From: Planctomycetota bacterium
GTDB taxonomy: Bacteria > Planctomycetota > Phycisphaerae > Phycisphaerales > SM1A02
Direction of reading: 5' to 3'
DNA: 19,559 nucleotides
NCBI GenBank assembly: GCA_014381385.1
Contig: JACNLR010000077.1
Span: forward strand, 1-19,559
How positions within the stretch are numbered: position 1 is the first letter of the stretch; each line of letters begins with the position of its first letter. Below the pieces are notes generated by a model. The model was not told the DNA's origin. It did no database searches and saw nothing but the letters and a program-made list of their open reading frames with translations. Positions 6,419 to 13,767 of this stretch are shown piece after piece. The translations under genes were made by a program, and so were the position numbers.

Positions 6419-7284
6419 AACACCGCCTTATCACGGGACCACTTTTAAGTCTAGCACTCTTGACACTTATCTACTTTGACAACAGAATAGGTTCTATAAC
6501 TTGCGATTGCGGAGTTATTTTTCAACCGGGGCTTCTCATTGCCTTGCTCGCGATGCTTGTAGCACCACTCGCTGCTTTCGAGCTTAATGCTATGGCAAAA
6601 AGTGCAGGCATTCGCTGCAGCATCCCAATACTTATTCTGTCGATGGAAGCATGGATTGCGACGGTGTACCTTGTGCCATCTTCGATTGCAACTGCTTCTG
6701 CCATTGCATTCATGGCGACTGTGCTTGTTGGCAGTTTTGCACTTTCTGTCATTTGCCTTTCAAAGGGCAAAGAGTTACGCGGCGTAATCTCCGGTTCGAC
6801 TTTTACCGTAGCAACTGCTGCATATGTTGCGATGGGATTTGGCCTCTTGCTCTTAATTCGTCGTGACCACAGCGCTTGGTGGATTTTAGGAATCATTGCA
6901 ATTGTCAAAATGTGTGACACAGGAGCCTTTTTCGTTGGATGCAACTTTGGTAAACATAAACTTATCCCATGGGTTAGTCCTGCAAAGACTTGGGAAGGTC
7001 TCTTTGGCGGAGTTGTAACCGCTTCACTAACTGCGATGGGTCTTGCAACTCTGAGTAAAACATACTTGCAGAGCGAACCACAAATTATGCTCGGATACGC
7101 AGCATTCCTTGGAATTCTTTTTGGAGCACTAGGTCAACTTGGCGACTTGATAATGAGCGTATTCAAACGAGATAGTGGTATTAAAGATGCTTCATCGGTA
7201 CTACCTGGCCTTGGTGGCTTTCTTGATGTCCTTGATTCTCTGTTAATAGTTAGCGCCGTCGCGTATTGGTTGCTACCTAAGTGA
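6412..7284 (+). CDS. cdsA: Phosphatidate cytidylyltransferase (CDP-diglyceride synthase)
   Basis: CdsA is an inner-membrane enzyme that makes CDP-diacylglycerol from phosphatidate and CTP, the precursor of bacterial phospholipids. The 290-residue protein has about eight hydrophobic helices and the conserved blocks CDTGAFFVG (about 174-182), KLIPWVSPAKTWEG (about 186-199), QLGDLIMSVFKRDSGIKD (242-259) and LPGLGGFLDVLDS (264-276). The metal-binding aspartates of the last two blocks (Asp245, Asp259, Asp272, Asp275) are present. Two positions differ from the classic signature: Leu267 stands where LPGHGG has His, and Val273 where DRxD has Arg. ATG 6412 overlaps the rhodanese gene by seven bases, and the stop overlaps the next GTG. 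Activity is likely but not certain given those changes. Confidence 0.93.
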   Translation: MLKHRLITGPLLSLALLTLIYFDNRIGSITCDCGVIFQPGLLIALLAMLVAPLAAFELNAMAKSAGIRCSIPILILSMEAWIATVYLVPSSIATASAIAFMATVLVGSFALSVICLSKGKELRGVISGSTFTVATAAYVAMGFGLLLLIRRDHSAWWILGIIAIVKMCDTGAFFVGCNFGKHKLIPWVSPAKTWEGLFGGVVTASLTAMGLATLSKTYLQSEPQIMLGYAAFLGILFGALGQLGDLIMSVFKRDSGIKDASSVLPGLGGFLDVLDSLLIVSAVAYWLLPK

Positions 7285-8069
7285 GTGATACTCTGATAGA
7301 ATTAACCGCTATGCCTTTAATTGACAACTTGCTCACGCTTTACAAGGTTGATCGACAAGTTCGCAGTCTGCGAAGCAGAGTTGAATCAGCGCAAATCTAC
7401 CTCAATGTCCAAAACAGATTGATGACTGAGATTGGAGTTGAGCAGGCAGAGAGCAATCTCAAGCGCAAACAACACAAGGCAAATATCTCGAACATCGAAA
7501 CTGAAATCGGTGCAGTTGATGTGCGGATTGAGCACTTACGAGAAGAACTCAACCAAGCAATTAATGATAAACAATATTCAGCACTGCTCGCTGAAATGAA
7601 TACCATCAAAGTACATCGCAAAGCATTTGAAGACGAAGAACTTATTGAGATGTCCGCCGTTGAAGATCTTGATGCAAACCTAGCAGACATTTCGCAGCGT
7701 CTAGAAGAACGAGAAAAAGTTACTAAAGTTGCTTCAAAAGAACTTAAAGTTCGTGAAGCAGAAATTGCAGAACAACTCGCTGAATTAGAAACTGAACGAG
7801 AAGCTGCTGCAGCAGTTATTCCAGAGAGCGTTCTTGATGAATTTGAGTCTCTTGCTGACGATTACGATGGTGAATCTATGGCTGCTGTTGAAATCATTGA
7901 CCTCAAAAGGCGTGAGTATTCCTGCACTTCCTGCAGCCTCCGACTTCCACTTGATTCAATCACAAGCATGCTCGGTAACAAAGACGCTCACGTAAAATGT
8001 GTTTCATGCGACAGGATTCTTTTCCTTGAGGCCGAATCACGTGAAGCTATCGCGCCCGCTGACACGTAA
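7281..8069 (+). CDS. Coiled-coil protein with C-terminal C4 zinc ribbon (DUF164/CT398-like)
   Basis: This 262-residue protein has a long antiparallel coiled coil (about 20-180), rich in Glu, Lys, Leu and Ala, with the NDKQYSALLAEMN segment (95-107) characteristic of the family. It ends in a small zinc ribbon with two CxxC pairs, at Cys215/Cys218 (YSCTSC) and Cys240/Cys243 (VKCVSC). The architecture is that of the C4-type zinc-ribbon proteins including chlamydial CT398; roles proposed for that family (secretion, nucleic-acid contact) are not settled. GTG 7281 overlaps the cdsA stop as GTGA, a joint used elsewhere in the window. The alternative start is ATG 7311, which gives MPLIDNLLTLYK and better fits the typical N-terminus. 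Neither has a Shine-Dalgarno motif. Confidence 0.88.
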   Translation: MSDTLIELTAMPLIDNLLTLYKVDRQVRSLRSRVESAQIYLNVQNRLMTEIGVEQAESNLKRKQHKANISNIETEIGAVDVRIEHLREELNQAINDKQYSALLAEMNTIKVHRKAFEDEELIEMSAVEDLDANLADISQRLEEREKVTKVASKELKVREAEIAEQLAELETEREAAAAVIPESVLDEFESLADDYDGESMAAVEIIDLKRREYSCTSCSLRLPLDSITSMLGNKDAHVKCVSCDRILFLEAESREAIAPADT

Positions 8070-8079
8070 TTCGCCCAGT

Positions 8080-8093
8080 GGCAGTTACCTGCC
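8080..8093. terminator. Weak hairpin between convergent units
   Basis: GGCAG-ttac-CTGCC forms a perfect 5-bp stem with a four-base loop, 10 bases after the zinc-ribbon gene and in the gap before the convergent exported-protein genes. There is no T-tract, so it would be an atypical terminator. The rest of 8070-8193 is AT-rich with no gene I can support. Confidence 0.3.
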
Positions 8094-8193
8094 CAACGAC
8101 GAAGTCCGCTTTAAAACAGTTGAAATTACAAATTACATTTAATCATAATAAAACCAGCTTGCACTGGGACATTTTATTCAATACAGTTTCTAG

Positions 8194-8829
8194 TTACTGT
8201 CGTCTTCTACGATATAAACCAGTTACACCAAAGAGAACGAGTACACTTGGAGTTGGCACGGCACCTGAGAAAATATCCACAGATACTGCGTCAAGGACAT
8301 TGTGAGGAGCAGTTCCGTTCACAAAGAATGCCCATTCTGTGATTGCGCCCGTATAGGTAGATAAATCCCATGTATACGATGTACTAACATTTGCACCAAA
8401 CCCTGGAATTTCTTCGTAAAAGTTCGTTGCGAACGTATCGTACGTAAACATTTGGCCTGCTATGCCGTCGCCGACCCAAAGGCTTACATTGGCATAATCC
8501 ATTTCCGTTCCCATCGAAGCAACATTTAAAACTGCTTGCTCCAGCGGTCCATATCCATATACGTGTAATTCCAATCCACCTATCTGATTGTATATGTTGC
8601 CAGAACCAGTCAGCATAGCACCTTCCGCAAAGTTAAACAACATACCACCAGCATCGCCGCTGTCATTGAAATTTGGCGCATTGTATGCAGATGAAAAAGA
8701 ATCCCAACCATAATATTGTGTACCTGCATCCCCGCGCCATGCTGGAATTTCTGGGTTCACCAAATCTGCTGAAACTTGCGACGCTGCTCCAGCAGCGATG
8801 ATTGAACAACATAAAACTTTACTAAACAT
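8194..8829 (-). CDS. Exported protein with PEP-CTERM-like sorting tail
   Basis: This 211-residue protein has an N-terminal signal peptide (MFSKVLCCSIIAAGAASQVSA, cleavage near 21) and a C-terminal tail at 192-211, PTPSVLVLFGVTGLYRRRRQ. The tail is a Pro-rich turn, one hydrophobic segment and an Arg cluster, the layout of PEP-CTERM signals processed by exosortase-type systems, although PTPS replaces the canonical PEP. The mature part is beta-rich, with many Gly, Asn and Tyr and WxDLSTYTG-like strands as in carbohydrate-binding or fibre-like surface proteins. I cannot name the fold. ATG is preceded by AGGA seven bases upstream. It lies 19 bases downstream of the dockerin-bearing gene and is probably co-transcribed. 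No exosortase gene is in the window. Confidence 0.75.
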   Translation of the reverse strand: MFSKVLCCSIIAAGAASQVSADLVNPEIPAWRGDAGTQYYGWDSFSSAYNAPNFNDSGDAGGMLFNFAEGAMLTGSGNIYNQIGGLELHVYGYGPLEQAVLNVASMGTEMDYANVSLWVGDGIAGQMFTYDTFATNFYEEIPGFGANVSTSYTWDLSTYTGAITEWAFFVNGTAPHNVLDAVSVDIFSGAVPTPSVLVLFGVTGLYRRRRQ

Positions 8830-8848
8830 ATCTTTTTCCTATTTATTT

Positions 8849-9889
8849 TTACGAATCCCACGCAGCAATAATGGCAAGTAAATCTGAGACGTTTACTTCG
8901 CCATCTGCATTGAGATCACTCGAACAACAACTACAAAAACCCCAATCACTTAGGGCAATCAAAATATCACTTACGCCGACAGAGCCATCACCGTCCAGAT
9001 CCTCGGGGACAGTTGTAGCCTCATGGGCAATTACGGTAAAACTAAATTTGGCTGCATCTGCAAGTCCTAAATAGACTGCCCAACTTTCCTTCATGTGAAA
9101 GTTTGGCTGTACTAATCCTACAGTTTTTCTCAAACCGGGCTGTTGCGCTTGATGCAAGGACGAAACAACAAAACTCAGCAAACCTTCGTTGAACGAATGC
9201 CGCAAATAGCACTGTATCTCTGGATCTGCAACATTTATGGCAAAGGATAGAACAGTCTCGGTTTCTATTACACTACCGGGTGTTATTTTTGCATTTTCCC
9301 CAATAGCAAATGGTTCGGGCTGAAATGCATCAAGAACATTATTTGATACGTCAATTGGCTGGAATCCATTTAGAAATGAAACCGGATAGGCATTTCTTTC
9401 TCGCCTTGAAGCGCCAAATGGAAATGGTCCTGTCTCGCCAAATGTCCAACCATTGAATCCACCTCGAAATGCTGCGCCATATAATTCCATAGGCCTACCA
9501 GCGTCTACGTCTTCCACGCCAGAATCAGGAAGGTAACTCTCCCACGCATCAACCGTTGGATCGTACACATTGCCATCATTGCTGATAGAAATATGTACCG
9601 TTGCCTCAACAATTTCATATTGCGAAACTCCAAGCCCTACAGGTATATCCTCTGGTGTAATAAAACCCAGTAAAATTTGGCCATCTCTATCGTCAAATAT
9701 CTCGAACCCACCCCCAATAGAAGAAAAAGTTGACGCAACTTCTCGACTGCCCACTGTAGAGTTGTAGGGATACATCCATCGATCAAAATTCGGTGCTTCG
9801 AGCGTCGTTGTAAACGTATCTGCGCCACACAGCTGCACCAAAACCAGTGGTACGATAAAACGTAATATTCTTCGTTGCACTTTCTCCAT
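8849..9889 (-). CDS. Exported protein with C-terminal dockerin-like repeat pair
   Basis: This 346-residue protein starts with a signal peptide (MEKVQRRILRFIVPLVLVQLCGA). The mature part includes LEAPNFDRWMYPYNST (31-46), GRPMELYGAAFRGG and RNAYPVSFLNG, motifs I associate with a surface-protein family seen repeatedly in Phycisphaerae. The last 50 residues (297-346) hold two calcium-loop repeats, DLDGDGSVGVSDILIALSDW and DLNADGEVNVSDLLAIIAAW, each with the D-x-[DN]-x-D-G loop and a following helix as in type I dockerins, separated by a CSCC cluster. In planctomycetes such tails are common and need not indicate a cellulosome. A TATAAT box sits eight bases before the ATG and no Shine-Dalgarno motif is present. 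Function unknown; anchoring or assembly outside the cell is inferred. Confidence 0.82.
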   Translation of the reverse strand: MEKVQRRILRFIVPLVLVQLCGADTFTTTLEAPNFDRWMYPYNSTVGSREVASTFSSIGGGFEIFDDRDGQILLGFITPEDIPVGLGVSQYEIVEATVHISISNDGNVYDPTVDAWESYLPDSGVEDVDAGRPMELYGAAFRGGFNGWTFGETGPFPFGASRRERNAYPVSFLNGFQPIDVSNNVLDAFQPEPFAIGENAKITPGSVIETETVLSFAINVADPEIQCYLRHSFNEGLLSFVVSSLHQAQQPGLRKTVGLVQPNFHMKESWAVYLGLADAAKFSFTVIAHEATTVPEDLDGDGSVGVSDILIALSDWGFCSCCSSDLNADGEVNVSDLLAIIAAWDS

Positions 9890-9897
9890 GGCGCAAC

Positions 9898-9903
9898 ATT
9901 ATA
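9898..9903 (-). promoter_or_regulatory. Consensus -10 box for the dockerin-protein gene
   Basis: TATAAT on the minus strand ends eight bases before the ATG at 9889. Transcription would start two or three bases before the start codon, or at it. There is no Shine-Dalgarno motif, consistent with a leaderless mRNA. No good -35 at 16-18 bases was seen. Confidence 0.5.
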
Positions 9904-9936
9904 CTTTCGTTGAGACCAACTCGCAGTTAATTACTC

Positions 9937-9945
9937 TGATATAAT
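9937..9945 (+). promoter_or_regulatory. Extended -10 promoter for the pseudopilin gene
   Basis: TG-A-TATAAT is a perfect extended -10 element on the plus strand in the 124-base gap between two divergent genes. The expected start point near 9952 leaves a leader of about 60 bases before ATG 10014. A -35 is not evident, as is acceptable for extended -10 promoters. It lies about 34 bases from the opposing TATAAT, so the two promoters probably interfere or are co-regulated. Confidence 0.55.
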
Positions 9946-10013
9946 GCAAAAAATCAGGATTCACTGTTTTTCTCTCCGTACTTCAATGCTTAGGTCAAAG
10001 GGCAGTTTGGTCA

Positions 10014-10883
10014 ATGAAATTTCGCACTAATTGCAAAGCAAAACATGGATTTACGCTCATTGAATTGCTCATTGTAATTGCAATCGTTGCCGTTTTAGTT
10101 GGAATAACTACAGTTGTAGCAGCGAATGTCCTTGCGTCTGCACGTAGCACCAAAGAGGCGAGCGCGATGCGCTCCGTTTTGCAGGCGTACATTCTTGCTG
10201 CAACGGATCAACGTGGTGAGTTCATTGCTGGCTACTCCAACGACGAAAACGAAATTGTCACTGGCCCAGGCGGTGAAATTATCCCTTGGCCAGCAAGTGG
10301 CCGCTATGTTTGGAGGATACTCCCGTACCTGGACAACGCGATGGAGTCGCTCTATGTTAATGAACAATCGGCGTGGCTTACACAATACACAGGTTCAGAT
10401 AATTACAACTATATTTCAAGTCTTTTTCCCTCTTTCGGATTAAACAGCGAATGGATGGGAGGAGATGACAGGACTACGGCTATGCCTGCTCTTGAAAAAA
10501 TGCACTTGTATGGCAAATTCCTTTCTGATGTCCGGCACCCAGCAAGGCAGTTAGTTTTTGCTTCAGCAAAGGCACCAGACGATTCTAGCGATGGGTCAAA
10601 CGGCGTTGCGCTGCTAAAGGAAGGGTACTTCGAAATCAAAAGCCCTTACTTCCCAAGTGGTGGGGATACTTGGAGATGGCACACACTTGATGGCGAGCCA
10701 TCAACTTTCCCTACTGAAAACTCCGGTGACCACGGTAACCTCTCTGCTCGCCACAGCGGGAAAATACTCGCAGGTCAGCTAGATGGTTCTACAGAATTTT
10801 TACGCATCAAAGATCTCGCAAATATGCAGCGCTGGGCACCAACCGCAACCACGCAAGATTGGACACCCTCTGTAACACCGTAA
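10014..10883 (+). CDS. Pseudopilin-like protein with H-X9-DG domain
   Basis: This is a 289-residue type II secretion/type IV pilin-like protein. The short basic leader MKFRTNCKAKHG is followed by FTLIELLIVIAIVAVLVGI, the class III signal cleaved by prepilin peptidase between Gly and Phe, with the conserved Glu five residues into the mature form. Near the C-terminus, ARHSGKILAGQLDGSTEF matches the H-X9-DG motif exactly (His, nine residues, Asp-Gly). That motif marks a pseudopilin group greatly expanded in planctomycetes, usually called prepilin-type processing-associated H-X9-DG proteins. The middle is soluble and beta-rich. It has no Shine-Dalgarno motif and probably forms its own unit from the extended -10 upstream. 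Individual roles of these paralogues are unknown. Confidence 0.9.
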   Translation: MKFRTNCKAKHGFTLIELLIVIAIVAVLVGITTVVAANVLASARSTKEASAMRSVLQAYILAATDQRGEFIAGYSNDENEIVTGPGGEIIPWPASGRYVWRILPYLDNAMESLYVNEQSAWLTQYTGSDNYNYISSLFPSFGLNSEWMGGDDRTTAMPALEKMHLYGKFLSDVRHPARQLVFASAKAPDDSSDGSNGVALLKEGYFEIKSPYFPSGGDTWRWHTLDGEPSTFPTENSGDHGNLSARHSGKILAGQLDGSTEFLRIKDLANMQRWAPTATTQDWTPSVTP

Positions 10884-10905
10884 TTCAGGATTCGCTTCAG
10901 TTGAG

Positions 10906-10911
10906 TACAAT
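10906..10911 (+). promoter_or_regulatory. Candidate -10 box for nrdR
   Basis: TACAAT ends nine bases before the nrdR ATG at 10921. The predicted transcription start falls within a few bases of the start codon, and no Shine-Dalgarno motif is present, so a leaderless or near-leaderless transcript is likely. I found no convincing -35. The rest of the 37-base gap shows no hairpin. Confidence 0.4.
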
Positions 10912-10920
10912 GACCACGTA

Positions 10921-11415
10921 ATGTTGTGTCCTTATTGTGAAAGAGATGATGACAAGGTCATCGATAGCCGCGGCTCTGACGGTGGAAAGTCTATCCGCCG
11001 CCGCCGAGAGTGCCAAAAGTGCAATAGAAGGTTTACCACCTTTGAGCGAGTGGAAAAAACATCCCGTCTCATGGTCATCAAGCGTGACGGATCTCGCACA
11101 CCATTTGACCCTGAAAAAGTACTCCGGGGACTGCAAGCAGCCTGCGGTAAGCGACCTATACCTGAAGACCGCAAAATTGCGATCGTACGCGAAGTCGAAG
11201 AAGAACTCATGCAATTATTCGAACGCGAAGTCGACAGCAAGGAAGTCGGCTTGCGGGTTGCTCTACACCTTAAAACTGTTGACCAGATAGTCTATATTCG
11301 TTACGCAAGTGAGTACTTCAACTTTCAAAACTTAAACGCGCTCTCGCGAGAAGTGTCCGAATTACAAGAAGAACCACCCGTCATCCCTGCGCAGTCTGAC
11401 CTCTTTACTTCATAA
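10921..11415 (+). CDS. nrdR: Transcriptional repressor NrdR
   Basis: NrdR is the zinc-ribbon/ATP-cone repressor of ribonucleotide reductase genes, binding NrdR boxes in response to nucleotide levels. The 164-residue protein begins MLCPYC, with zinc ligands Cys3, Cys6, Cys31 and Cys34 (RECQKC), followed by NRRFTTFERVE. The ATP-cone runs from about 46 to 136, with VIKRDGSRTPFDPEKVLRGL, EVEEEL and the end YIRYASEYFNFQNL. Length and all key residues are normal. It lies 14 bases upstream of thrS and is probably co-transcribed with it. No nrd reductase gene is in the window. I looked for a NrdR-box-like site nearby and saw none clear enough to report. Confidence 0.97.
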   Translation: MLCPYCERDDDKVIDSRGSDGGKSIRRRRECQKCNRRFTTFERVEKTSRLMVIKRDGSRTPFDPEKVLRGLQAACGKRPIPEDRKIAIVREVEEELMQLFEREVDSKEVGLRVALHLKTVDQIVYIRYASEYFNFQNLNALSREVSELQEEPPVIPAQSDLFTS

Positions 11416-11429
11416 ATCACCAAAAAAAC

Positions 11430-13526
11430 ATGCCAACAATTACGCTCCCAGACAATTCCACTCGGTCCTTTGAAGGAACTACATCACCCCACGAAATTGC
11501 ATTAGATATTTCAGAGGGGCTCGCAGCGTGTGCTATTGGCGCAAGGATCAACGGCGTTCTATCCGATGTACATTCGCCTATCACCGAAGACGCAGAAGTC
11601 AAATTGATTACTGCTCGCAAGGGTGAAAAAGAAAGCGACCCAGACGCGCTTTTCCTCATTAGGCACAGTTGCGCGCATGTCATGGCGGAAGCCATTCAAA
11701 GCGTGCATCCGGACGCACAACTCGTCTACGGCCCTGCCCTTGAAAATGGTTTTTACTACGACATTTCTTTTGACGACGATACGCCAATCTCTAGCGAAGA
11801 GTTTGACGCAATAGAACAAGAAATGAAAGTAATAATCAAAGAAGATCGCCCTTTCACGAAATACTCATTGCCGGTCGAAGATGGAATGAAAAAACTCAAA
11901 AACGAGGGAAGCAAATACAAACTTGACAATGCAAAACGCGCTGTAGAAAACGGTTCAGAAAGTTTAACGTGGTACGTAACAGGCGCACCAGATGTGAATT
12001 GGGAAGATCTTTGCCGCGGACCGCACGTTCCTACTACGGGTTGCATCGGTGCATTTACTTTACAGAGTATCGCAAGCAGTTATTGGCATGGCGACGCCGA
12101 CTCAGACAGACTGACCCGTGTTTATGGAACCGCTTTCGTGCACAAAAAACAATTGAAAAACCATCTCAAACTTCTTGAAGAAGCGAAGAAACGTGACCAT
12201 CGAGTAATCGGCAAAAAACTTGGACTCTTTCATATTGACGAGATGGTTGGACAAGGGCTATTGCTTTGGACACCCAACGGCGCAGTTATCCGGCAAGAAT
12301 TACAAAACTTTATCTCGGAACAATTACGTCGCCAAAAGTACAGACAAGTTTTCACACCCCACATTGGCAAACTTGACTTATACAGAACTTCAGGACATTA
12401 CCCATACTACCAAGAGAGTCAGTACCCCCCACTCATCGATCCAGAGCAACTGCAGAAACTCGCGCATGAAGGATGTACTTGTGGCGACCTTGCAAACTTT
12501 ATGAAAGACGGGGAAATTGAAGGGTATCTTCTCAAGCCGATGAATTGCCCGCACCACATACGAATTTATGCAAACGGTCAACACAGCTATCGCGATCTGC
12601 CGATTCGACTCGCCGAGTTTGGCACGGTATATCGGTGGGAACAATCAGGGGAGATTAGCGGAATGACCCGTGTTCGCGGTTTTACACAAGACGACGCCCA
12701 CCTCTTCTGCACCGAAGAACAAGTTGAAGGTGAAATTATTGGTTGCCTTGAACTCGTAAAAATTATTTTCAAGACATTAGGCATGCTCGACTACACCGTG
12801 CGAATTGGATTACGTGATGCTGATTCAGACAAGTACGTTGGTGATCCGGCGAATTGGGATAAAGCTGAGGCAGCTTGCAGAACTGCTGCTGCAACACTTG
12901 GCGTCCCTTGGATTGAAGAGGAAGGCGAAGCCGCTTTCTATGGTCCTAAAATTGACTTCATCGTCAAGGACGTGCTTGGAAGGGAGTGGCAACTTGGCAC
13001 TGTGCAAGTAGATTACAATTTGCCTGAACGATTTGACCTCACGTACATTGGGAAAGATGGTGATTCACACCGCCCAGTTATGATTCACAGAGCGCCCTTT
13101 GGTTCTATGGAGCGTTTTATTGGCGTACTCATAGAGCACTTCGCTGGCGCGTTCCCAACATGGCTTGCGCCAGAGCAAGTGCGTGTGCTTGCCATTTCAG
13201 AGAAGTCAAACGAATACGCAGATCACGTACACCAAACTCTCCTTGATAAAGATATCCGCGCTGCTGTGGACAAAGGCGATGAACGAATCCAAGCAAAGAT
13301 TCGAAATGCCGCAGAGATGAAAGTACCATGGATTCTTGTCGTTGGACCACGAGATGCCCAAGAGAATAACGTAAGCGTTCGCAGGCGTGGCATTATGGAT
13401 GACCTTGGCGCTGCTGGGCTAGACAAATTTGCACAGTCAGTTTCAGAAGAAATTAAGAGCCGAGGCAAAACTTCCGCGCTAAAAACATGTTTTCCTTCTA
13501 TTCAAATGCCAGAAGATGCTTGCTAA
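11430..13526 (+). CDS. thrS: Threonyl-tRNA synthetase
   Basis: ThrRS charges tRNA-Thr and edits mischarged Ser-tRNA. The 698-residue protein is longer than E. coli ThrRS (642). Domains are a TGS-like N-terminus (about 1-62), the editing domain with HSCAH (His79, His83) and CRGPH (Cys195, His199), the class II catalytic core, and a C-terminal anticodon-binding domain from about 575. Zinc ligands fit Cys373 (MNCPHH), His424 (DDAHLFC) and His553 (IHRAPFGSMER). An additional segment at about 330-365, between YYQESQYPPL and the GYLLKPMNCPHH block, contains GCTCGDL with Cys349 and Cys351. The C-terminus has a short tail ending EDAC. Editing and aminoacylation sites look intact. infC follows after 241 bases. 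Confidence 0.98.
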   Translation: MPTITLPDNSTRSFEGTTSPHEIALDISEGLAACAIGARINGVLSDVHSPITEDAEVKLITARKGEKESDPDALFLIRHSCAHVMAEAIQSVHPDAQLVYGPALENGFYYDISFDDDTPISSEEFDAIEQEMKVIIKEDRPFTKYSLPVEDGMKKLKNEGSKYKLDNAKRAVENGSESLTWYVTGAPDVNWEDLCRGPHVPTTGCIGAFTLQSIASSYWHGDADSDRLTRVYGTAFVHKKQLKNHLKLLEEAKKRDHRVIGKKLGLFHIDEMVGQGLLLWTPNGAVIRQELQNFISEQLRRQKYRQVFTPHIGKLDLYRTSGHYPYYQESQYPPLIDPEQLQKLAHEGCTCGDLANFMKDGEIEGYLLKPMNCPHHIRIYANGQHSYRDLPIRLAEFGTVYRWEQSGEISGMTRVRGFTQDDAHLFCTEEQVEGEIIGCLELVKIIFKTLGMLDYTVRIGLRDADSDKYVGDPANWDKAEAACRTAAATLGVPWIEEEGEAAFYGPKIDFIVKDVLGREWQLGTVQVDYNLPERFDLTYIGKDGDSHRPVMIHRAPFGSMERFIGVLIEHFAGAFPTWLAPEQVRVLAISEKSNEYADHVHQTLLDKDIRAAVDKGDERIQAKIRNAAEMKVPWILVVGPRDAQENNVSVRRRGIMDDLGAAGLDKFAQSVSEEIKSRGKTSALKTCFPSIQMPEDAC

Positions 13527-13767
13527 TTTCCCGCAATTTGCATATCCTGACCATCTTAGCCTCATACTATGGGGCAATTTGGATATGAAAATGAAACGTG
13601 CAATTCAAAATTACTACCAATCTGCTAAAGCGATTGCTGTGAGTATGCACTTTTCAAGCGAAACCGCATGATTGATATCCTCATGAACAACACAATCGTT
13701 TCACTGTCGGCTTGTCCAATGGATTTTGCCGAATTGTATTCCATACCTTTACACGGAGAATTGAACT
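13527..13767 (+). other. Intergenic leader between thrS and infC
   Basis: This is the longest stretch without a firm gene. GCAATTTGCATAT (13533-13545) is repeated with one change at 13574-13586. CATATCC (13541-13547) is complementary to GGATATG (13581-13587), and inside that pair CCAT can also match ATGG. ATATCC occurs again at 13675-13680, so GGATAT could pair on either side. A 28-codon ATG frame (13585-13671) lacks a good Shine-Dalgarno motif and shows no Thr run. GGAG at 13755-13758 serves infC. A regulatory leader is plausible, but no known riboswitch is recognised. Confidence 0.35.
13755..13758 (+). promoter_or_regulatory. Ribosome binding site that fixes the infC start
   Basis: GGAG lies nine bases before ATC 13768, a normal distance for a Shine-Dalgarno helix. 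It is far too distant to serve the first ATG of the frame at 13876. This supports translation from the ATC codon. Confidence 0.65.

Noticed and set aside
8078..8305. Open frame of 75 codons on the plus strand after the zinc-ribbon gene
   Set aside because: Its second half lies antisense to the PEP-CTERM-like gene, it has no Shine-Dalgarno motif, and the product has no recognisable pattern or composition.
8849..9035. Cellulosome component because of the dockerin-like repeats
   Set aside because: No cohesin, carbohydrate-active enzyme or scaffoldin is present. Such calcium-loop tails are widespread in planctomycete exported proteins.
13585..13671. 28-codon frame in the thrS-infC gap as a leader peptide
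   Set aside because: It shows no run of Thr codons or other regulatory codons and no well-placed Shine-Dalgarno motif. It was kept only as a note within the leader feature.
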